In this document: positions 6,258-10,901 of the stretch, in pieces
How the letters are laid out: each line of letters starts with the position of its first letter
Numbering within the stretch: position 1 is the stretch's first letter
NCBI GenBank assembly: GCA_021803845.1
Contig: JAJZLA010000023.1
Span: forward strand, 1-10,901
Source: a bacterium
GTDB lineage: Bacteria; SZUA-79; Acidulodesulfobacterales; Acidulodesulfobacteraceae
Length of the DNA: 10,901 nucleotides
Reading direction: 5' to 3'
Position numbers and translations under genes: made by a program
The notes under the pieces: model-generated
What the model was told of the DNA's origin: nothing
The model's database searches: none
Seen by the model: only the letters and a program-made list of their open reading frames with translations

Positions 6258-6777
6258 TCTTTTTTAATTTTGATCTTTCTTTTTTTGAAAGTTTATGGGG
6301 ATTTCCTTTTTTAACTCCGCCTATTCTTCTTTCTCCGTCTTCTTCGTCGTTGTCATATTCTTCATAAAGTAGGTTTTTGCCGTTTTCGATAATGTCGTCG
6401 ACTAATTTTACGAACTCGTCTATGCTTATGCAGGAACAGTCGGCGCTTGAAACCTCGCGCCTTATTCCGTTATCGTTAGTTACGACCAATAAACTGCCCT
6501 TTATGCTTTTAGACAGCCTTATTATCACGTCGTCCGCCTTTTCGTCTTTTTTTGAATACACCACTTCAATATTTTGACGGTTGTATTTCGACTCCAAAGG
6601 TTCGTCCGTATTGTATCCGTCAAAAACCACTACCACTTTATTCTTTTTTACATTATAATATTTTGATAAAAAATTTATCGTATCCTCTCTTAACTTTTGA
6701 AGTTCGTCGGATTTAAAACTAACTTTAAAGTAAGAGTTAAAAATAAAATTGTATCCATCTATTATTACAGTCAGCAT
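6244..6777 (-). CDS. NYN-domain (YacP/Rae1-like) putative endoribonuclease
   Basis: With the start at 6777 this is a 177-residue protein. An in-frame ATG at 6816 would add 13 residues, but a near-consensus promoter has its -35 exactly over that codon, and the conserved fold begins at MLTVIIDGYN, so 6777 is preferred. The NYN/PIN-like fold is indicated by IIDGYN (5-10), VVVVFDGYN (48-56), EKADDVI (79-85) and VVTNDN (98-103). Asp7, Asp53, Asp82/83 and Asp102 are the likely acidic metal-binding residues. B. subtilis YacP (Rae1) is a ribosome-associated mRNA endonuclease with the same motif order. The C-terminus (about 150-177) is strongly basic (Lys/Arg-rich), fitting RNA or ribosome binding. 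It is convergent with fliH and divergent from the activator. A link to flagella is not shown. Confidence 0.85.
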   Translation of the reverse strand: MLTVIIDGYNFIFNSYFKVSFKSDELQKLREDTINFLSKYYNVKKNKVVVVFDGYNTDEPLESKYNRQNIEVVYSKKDEKADDVIIRLSKSIKGSLLVVTNDNGIRREVSSADCSCISIDEFVKLVDDIIENGKNLLYEEYDNDEEDGERRIGGVKKGNPHKLSKKERSKLKKIKKL

Positions 6778-6786
6778 AGTATATAA

Positions 6787-6816
6787 ATTATAAATAATAT
6801 GAATAATATTAGTCAA
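6787..6816 (-). promoter_or_regulatory. Near-consensus sigma-70-type promoter for the NYN gene
   Basis: On the minus strand, TTGACT (6811-6816) and TATAAT (6787-6792) are separated by 18 bp. The expected start point is about 6778-6780, within a few bases of the ATG at 6777. The transcript would therefore be leaderless or nearly so, matching the lack of a Shine-Dalgarno sequence. The -35 falls inside the first codons of the divergent activator, so the activator's own promoter must overlap this one or lie within the NYN gene. Confidence 0.55.
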
Positions 6817-8295
6817 ACGGAAAAAAACGAATATTTAGTTTATATATTGTCGGAACAAAAAAAAACGGTAGAAATTATAAAAAAAGCTCTCTCGCGGACT
6901 TTGCCGGAAGACAATATCGCAGTATCCGCCGGTTTCAAAAACCTGCCGCGCAGTTTCAACAGCAATACTTATATTATATCCGAATACGACGAAAATTGCA
7001 TAAAAGAAATATCGTCGATAAAACCTAAAAGAAACATTAAGCTTTATGTTTATATAGAAAACTTACATAAGTTAAACGAGCGGGACGTAATTTTTTTAAT
7101 AAAACATAATATAGACCACGTAATTCATTCGGGAAATATCGAAAAGTTGGTTTACGAAAGATTTATCGACGCTAAAATTTTCAAAAAGAAGCGATACAAC
7201 GCTTTTATCGATAAAGAATCTACCCTGCTTGAAGATTTATCAGCCGAAAATGAAGACGTTAAAGGCACCGGCGTCAATATTTATGGAATTTCGGAGCATA
7301 TCGCCGAAACCGTAAAAAAAATATGCAGAATCGCGCCTTCGGAAAGTTCGGTTCTTATAACCGGTGAATCCGGCACCGGTAAAGAACTGATAGCAAGATT
7401 GATACACAATAAATCCAAGCGAAGCGGACACCCTATGGTATCGGTAAATTGCGGAGCGTTTCCGGAAGGTCTTTTAGAAAGCGAACTATTCGGGTACAAA
7501 AAAGGCGCCTTTACGGGAGCGTTTACAGACAAGCTCGGAAGATTCGACCTTGCGGATAAATCGACTTTATTCTTAGACGAAATAGGCGATATGAGCCCTT
7601 CGCTTCAAGTAAAACTTCTAAGGGTTATTCAGGAAAGAGAGATAGAACCGGTAGGTTCGGTAAAAACAAAAAAAATAGACGCAAGAATCATTTCAGCCAC
7701 TAATAAAAATTTAGAAGAACTTATTGCCAAAAATCTTTTCAGGGAAGATTTCTATTATAGAATTAACGTAATACCGGTTCATCTGCTGCCTTTAAGAGAA
7801 AGAAAGACCGATGTTATTATTCTTATATACTATTTTTTAAAAAAATTCGGCGATTACCAGAACGATTCGGTTTACGGAATTTCCGAAGACGCTTTCGATA
7901 TATTATTAAACTATTCGTGGACGGGCAACGTTAGAGAACTTGAAAATTTAATGGAAATGCTGGTAGTATTAAATGAAGGAGGCTTAATAACCGAAAAAGA
8001 TATTCCCGATAAATATTTAAAAAAATCAAATAATACCGTCCATTCCGAAAGTTTACTTCAAGGACGTACAGAAGATTTAAATATAGGCGAAAAAATTATA
8101 ACGCGGTTTGACGAAGAACCCTTTCAAATTAATTTAAAAGAAAAAATGGAATCTGCTGAAAGAGAAATTATTGAAAAAGCCATGAAAATTTCCGGAGGCG
8201 TAAAGGAAAGGGCGGCAAAAATGCTGGGGCTTAACAGAACTACTTTAATAGAAAAATTAAAAAGATATGAAAAAAATAAAAAAAATAAAAAATAA
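6799..8295 (+). CDS. Sigma-54-dependent activator, FleQ/FlrA-like
   Basis: This 498-residue protein has the three-part enhancer-binding layout. Residues 1-130 look like a degenerate receiver: alternating beta/alpha pattern, but no acidic pocket or phospho-Asp at the expected strand ends, as in FleQ. The AAA+ domain (about 160-405) has Walker A GESGTGKE (189-196), the sigma-54 contact loop GAFTGA (236-241), Walker B LFLDEIGD (257-264), arginine-finger region FREDFYYRI (314-322) and sensor II GNVREL (376-381), all intact. The C-terminal Fis-type HTH (about 465-490) reads GVKERAAKMLGLNRTTLIEK; the RTTLIEKL recognition helix is typical of FleQ/FlrA. It should remodel sigma-54 RNA polymerase at flagellar or surface-structure promoters. 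No Shine-Dalgarno sequence is seen; weak TATAAA boxes lie at 6782-6794. It overlaps the TPR gene by 29 bp. The FleQ assignment is an inference from the N- and C-terminal domains. Confidence 0.9.
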   Translation: MNNISQTEKNEYLVYILSEQKKTVEIIKKALSRTLPEDNIAVSAGFKNLPRSFNSNTYIISEYDENCIKEISSIKPKRNIKLYVYIENLHKLNERDVIFLIKHNIDHVIHSGNIEKLVYERFIDAKIFKKKRYNAFIDKESTLLEDLSAENEDVKGTGVNIYGISEHIAETVKKICRIAPSESSVLITGESGTGKELIARLIHNKSKRSGHPMVSVNCGAFPEGLLESELFGYKKGAFTGAFTDKLGRFDLADKSTLFLDEIGDMSPSLQVKLLRVIQEREIEPVGSVKTKKIDARIISATNKNLEELIAKNLFREDFYYRINVIPVHLLPLRERKTDVIILIYYFLKKFGDYQNDSVYGISEDAFDILLNYSWTGNVRELENLMEMLVVLNEGGLITEKDIPDKYLKKSNNTVHSESLLQGRTEDLNIGEKIITRFDEEPFQINLKEKMESAEREIIEKAMKISGGVKERAAKMLGLNRTTLIEKLKRYEKNKKNKK

Positions 8296-10153
8296 AATCG
8301 TTTTTATATATATTGCGCTCATATTTTCCGTTTTTGCGCAAAGTTTTTTTATTTTCGGCGCAAACGCTAAAACTGCCGCAGTCCCTTCAAAAGCTAAACG
8401 GCTGTACGAAAAAGCTTTAAAAGAGTATAGAGCCGGCAGTTATTTCGATGCGCGCATAAATCTTAAATACATATTAAATAACTATAAAATGGAGAAAAAA
8501 TTATATTCCGATGTTTATTTCCTTGCCGGAAAAGTTCTTTTTAAAGAAGAAAATTTTTTCTTGGCAAAACCTTATTTTCAGAGAGTAATTTATAAAAATC
8601 CCGATTATAAAGATATTTATAACGTTATATATTATATGGCGAGATGCGATTTTAATTTAAAAAATTACAGGCGTTCTATACGGGATTTCGATTTCCTTTT
8701 AATTAGAAGCAAAAAAGGAAGCAAACTTTATGACAGATCGCTCATATATTTGACTTTGTCTTACGCATCTTGCGGAGTCATGAAAAACGCCGACAAATTT
8801 TACGATAAAGACCATGTTAAAAATATTTTGCAAAAATCCGAATTTTTAAAAAAAAGAAGCAGTTATTTCAAAACAGTTTATTTAAATTATCTTATTAATC
8901 ATAAAAAAAAATTTTCAGAAGCGATTTTAATATTAGGCATAAAAAATTTATTTACCACGAAAAAGAAAGAGTCATGTTTCAAATCTTACTATGCCGGAAT
9001 AATAGCGTACGACGAGCAAAAATACGCCGCGGCTCAAAACTATTTTACAAAATCTTCCGGATACTGCATAGGATACTATTATAAAAACGGATTGGCTTAT
9101 TACGGGATGTCTTTAATCGGACAAAACGATAAAAAAGGCATTAAATATATTAAAAATACGTCTTTAGAAACAAGCTATCCCGGCATCGAACTGAAATCTT
9201 TAAAATTTTTGGCGTCTTATTATAAAACCTTAAATAAGCCGGAAAAAGAATTAAAATGCGTAAAACGAATACTTTTCGATGCAGGCTCAATGCGCAAAAT
9301 AACTAAAAAAGAAAAAACCAAAACCGAAAAAAAAGCGGCAGAATTATTATATAAGATAGTTAAAAACGATTATAAATCTAAAAAAACCAAAAAATATAAA
9401 GATGCTTTTAAAACCTTCGATAAAATAAGTTTTTTAATTCCCTCTAAATATATAATACCTAAAACCTATGCATATCTTGCTAAAATTAAACTCTATGGAA
9501 AGAATTTTAAATCCGCTCTGTTTTATGCAAAAAAATATAAAAACTTATATCTTAACGCATATATCTATTTTAAAATGAAAAATTACAAAAAATCGCTTTC
9601 ACTGCTGAATAAAATAAATATAAAGAGCATAAAAGATTTAAAACCGAAGGATAAAATTATAAACTTAAAATTAAAATTATACAAAAAATTAAATCTTAAT
9701 AAAAATTATACGGCTCTATTGAAAAACAGCATAAATTTAATGAAACCGGAAAATAAAATAAGAAATCTTTATTATCTCGGAAAAAACGAATTCGACGAAA
9801 ATAACACAATAAAGGCGGAATATTATTTTGAACAAATTTTAAATAACGGCTTCTCTAAAGAAAAAAAGAACAAAAACATATTGTACGGAACATATTATTA
9901 CTTAGGACTTATAAATTATTCGCAGAAAAAATATAAACTTTCGCTTGGAGATTTTAATAAAGGGTACGTTCTTGATTCTGCCGGCCATCATTTTCAGTAC
10001 GAACTGTCCCAGATAGCATACATATATATGAAATATTTAAACAATAAAAAACTTGCGCTTAAATATTATTTCATACTGAAAAAAAATGCGTCTTCTTCCA
10101 CCTATAAAAACCTTGCTTCCACCATGATTTCCGCAATAAATATGCAGAAATAA
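8267..10153 (+). CDS. Exported tetratricopeptide-repeat protein, function unknown
   Basis: This 628-residue protein is rich in Lys, Tyr, Asn and Ile. Residues 1-34 form a signal peptide: a basic start (MKKIKKIKNK), a hydrophobic core (11-30) and an Ala-x-Ala site (ANA, 32-34, then KT). There is no lipobox Cys, so a periplasmic location is likely. The start is needed for the signal peptide although it lies inside the activator gene. TPR-like helical pairs run throughout: an N-terminal set at about 41-150 (AKRLYEKALKEYRAGSYFDA, then YFLAGKVLFKEENFFLAKPY, then MARCDFNLKNYRRSIRDFDF) and a C-terminal set at about 500-605 (LYYLGKNEFDENNTIKAEYY, then YYLGLINYSQKKYKLSLGDF). The N-terminal pattern recalls BamD/CpoB-type scaffolds, but the protein is far longer. 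It probably mediates protein assembly in the envelope. Coupling to the activator suggests shared control. No specific family is recognised. Confidence 0.82.
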   Translation: MKKIKKIKNKIVFIYIALIFSVFAQSFFIFGANAKTAAVPSKAKRLYEKALKEYRAGSYFDARINLKYILNNYKMEKKLYSDVYFLAGKVLFKEENFFLAKPYFQRVIYKNPDYKDIYNVIYYMARCDFNLKNYRRSIRDFDFLLIRSKKGSKLYDRSLIYLTLSYASCGVMKNADKFYDKDHVKNILQKSEFLKKRSSYFKTVYLNYLINHKKKFSEAILILGIKNLFTTKKKESCFKSYYAGIIAYDEQKYAAAQNYFTKSSGYCIGYYYKNGLAYYGMSLIGQNDKKGIKYIKNTSLETSYPGIELKSLKFLASYYKTLNKPEKELKCVKRILFDAGSMRKITKKEKTKTEKKAAELLYKIVKNDYKSKKTKKYKDAFKTFDKISFLIPSKYIIPKTYAYLAKIKLYGKNFKSALFYAKKYKNLYLNAYIYFKMKNYKKSLSLLNKINIKSIKDLKPKDKIINLKLKLYKKLNLNKNYTALLKNSINLMKPENKIRNLYYLGKNEFDENNTIKAEYYFEQILNNGFSKEKKNKNILYGTYYYLGLINYSQKKYKLSLGDFNKGYVLDSAGHHFQYELSQIAYIYMKYLNNKKLALKYYFILKKNASSSTYKNLASTMISAINMQK

Positions 10154-10156
10154 ATT

Positions 10157-10183
10157 TACGAAAATCTATTGTTTCTTTTCGTA
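10157..10183. terminator. Weak hairpin between convergent genes
   Basis: TACGAAAA (10157-10164) and TTTTCGTA (10176-10183) are perfect 8-bp arms around an 11-nt loop, in the 73-bp gap between the TPR stop and the convergent coupling-protein gene. It is AT-rich with no clear T tract, so termination would be weak; it could serve both directions. The arm region also contains the palindrome CGTATACG (10180-10187). Confidence 0.3.
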
Positions 10184-10226
10184 TACGTAAAATAAAATCA
10201 GACACCTTTTTCTATTCTATGCAGGA

Positions 10227-10901
10227 TTAAGGTAAGTTATAAGGCATGCTCAAAATAAAAGGGTTTACGTATTTCGTGTAAACAAAAACGGAATTTCTAT
10301 CTATATTTTTTAATTCGTCCGGAGAAATTAAAGGATATAAGCCTGAAGCGACGGGAGATTCGCCGAAATCTAAATCGTTTATATGTTTTCTCAAAAAATT
10401 CTTTATGCAATACGTAACGCTCGCCGGACATTTCGGAATAATATTTGCAGGTTTCCCAGCCGGCATGACCCATAACGATATGGGTTCCGATATTCGACGC
10501 AATTAAAGCCGTATCGCCGTAATGCTCCTTTAAAAATGCTATATCCTGAACTGTTATGCATACGCCGGTATTTGTTTTCCTTAAATTTGCAAGTTCCGTA
10601 TCGAAATCGTTCAAGGTTAAAACAGGAAATTCGTCGAGATAAACGAAAAAACTGCGTCCGGCATCTTTAATTTCGACGCCGTTTTTGTCGTCATCGACGC
10701 TCCTTAAACCGCTTCTTCTGTTTTCGTATATTCCGTCTATAAACATTTGCGCAATAAAAGATATCAGCCTGCCTCCCCCCGAATTTATTTTTTCTTTAGG
10801 AATACCTGCTATAAATAACGTATCTTTCTCAAAAAAGTCTTCCAAATTAAAACATTCGACATCTTTTTCTCTATCATTATTTTTATCCTTATCTTTGCTT
10901 T
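10227..10901 (-). pseudogene. VirD4/TraD-type coupling protein, C-terminal part, frameshifted
   Basis: The frame is open from the right edge, so the gene begins outside the window. Visible features fit the TraG/TraD/VirD4 ATPase that delivers DNA to a type IV secretion channel: KDTLFIAGIP, then Walker B FFVYLDEFPVL (Asp codon 10633-10635), then TNTGVCITVQDIAFLKEHYG and ASNIGTHIVMGHAGWETCKY. At the T6 run (10393-10398 on the plus strand) this frame turns into Arg/Phe-rich nonsense and stops at 10297. The true C-terminus continues in the next frame: NDLDFGESPVASGLYPLISP, DELKNIDRNSVFVYTKYVNP and FILSMPYNLP, ending at 10227. Removing one T joins the two smoothly as LHKEFLRKHINDLDF. The Walker A half is not in view. 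Either a decayed gene or a one-base sequencing error is possible. It suggests a conjugative or integrative element to the right. Confidence 0.75.
10393..10398 (-). other. Six-base homopolymer at the frameshift of the coupling-protein gene
   Basis: On the coding strand the sequence is GAA TTT TTT GAG. With five T's the frame reads GAA TTT TTG AGA AAA CAT and continues into the conserved C-terminus. With six it reads into 27 non-conserved codons. The break is therefore most simply an extra base at this run. Confidence 0.7.

Noticed and set aside
6778..6816. Longer NYN protein starting at 6816
   Set aside because: It would overlap the divergent activator start, its extra 13 residues are not part of the fold, and the best promoter places the transcript start downstream of it.
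10297..10400. Programmed frameshift in the coupling protein
   Set aside because: The shift needed is +1 at a T6 run with no stop codon or known stimulatory element at the site, and this protein family does not use programmed shifting; an extra base is simpler.
10843..10845. TTG at 10843-10845 as the start of a short minus-strand gene
   Set aside because: The frame stays open to the window edge and the protein family needs a large N-terminal ATPase part, so this is an internal codon.

Overview
The window is AT-rich, and its lysine, asparagine and isoleucine codons are mostly A/T-ending. It carries a flagellar basal-body gene cluster flanked by regulatory genes. The order flgB-flgC-fliE-fliF-fliG-fliH, the signal-peptide-bearing TPR protein, the sigma-54-type activator and the FlrB/AtoS-type histidine kinase suggest a Gram-negative, flagellated bacterium. 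A deltaproteobacterial-type lineage is the best guess from gene order, but no marker here fixes the taxon.

Layout. At 1-1002 is the 3' part of a PAS/HisKA/HATPase sensor kinase whose 5' end lies outside the window. At 1003-1255 is a repeat-rich spacer with two tandem 15-bp units and a long hairpin. At 1256-6257 are the rod, MS-ring, switch and export-regulator genes flgB, flgC, fliE, fliF, fliG and fliH. Distal spacing is tight: fliF/fliG abut and fliG/fliH overlap by 4 bp. The proximal part is opened up by palindromes between flgB and flgC, and by a 165-bp transposon-like inverted-repeat element between flgC and fliE. That element has 20-bp perfect terminal repeats and a 6-bp direct duplication. 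The usual next genes, fliI and fliJ, are absent. Instead fliH runs tail to tail into, and overlaps, a minus-strand NYN/YacP-like RNase-fold gene (6244-6777).

The NYN gene is divergent from a FleQ/FlrA-like sigma-54 activator (6799-8295). The gap is only 21 bp, and a near-consensus promoter for the NYN gene reaches into the activator's first codons. The activator overlaps by 29 bp a gene for a large exported TPR protein (8267-10153), so these two probably form one transcript. At the right edge, on the minus strand, is the C-terminal part of a VirD4/TraD-type coupling protein. It is broken by a +1 shift at a six-base homopolymer, which hints at conjugative or integrative DNA, possibly decaying, next door.

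Working together: the kinase and the FleQ-like activator are plausible inputs to flagellar gene control. flgB/flgC/fliE build the proximal rod, fliF the MS ring, fliG the torque-bearing rotor face, and fliH regulates the export ATPase, which must be encoded elsewhere. I do not see a clearly new multi-gene system. The most notable items are the MITE-like element in the operon, the hairpin-rich spacers, the divergent promoter overlap, the orphan TPR protein and the frameshifted coupling protein.
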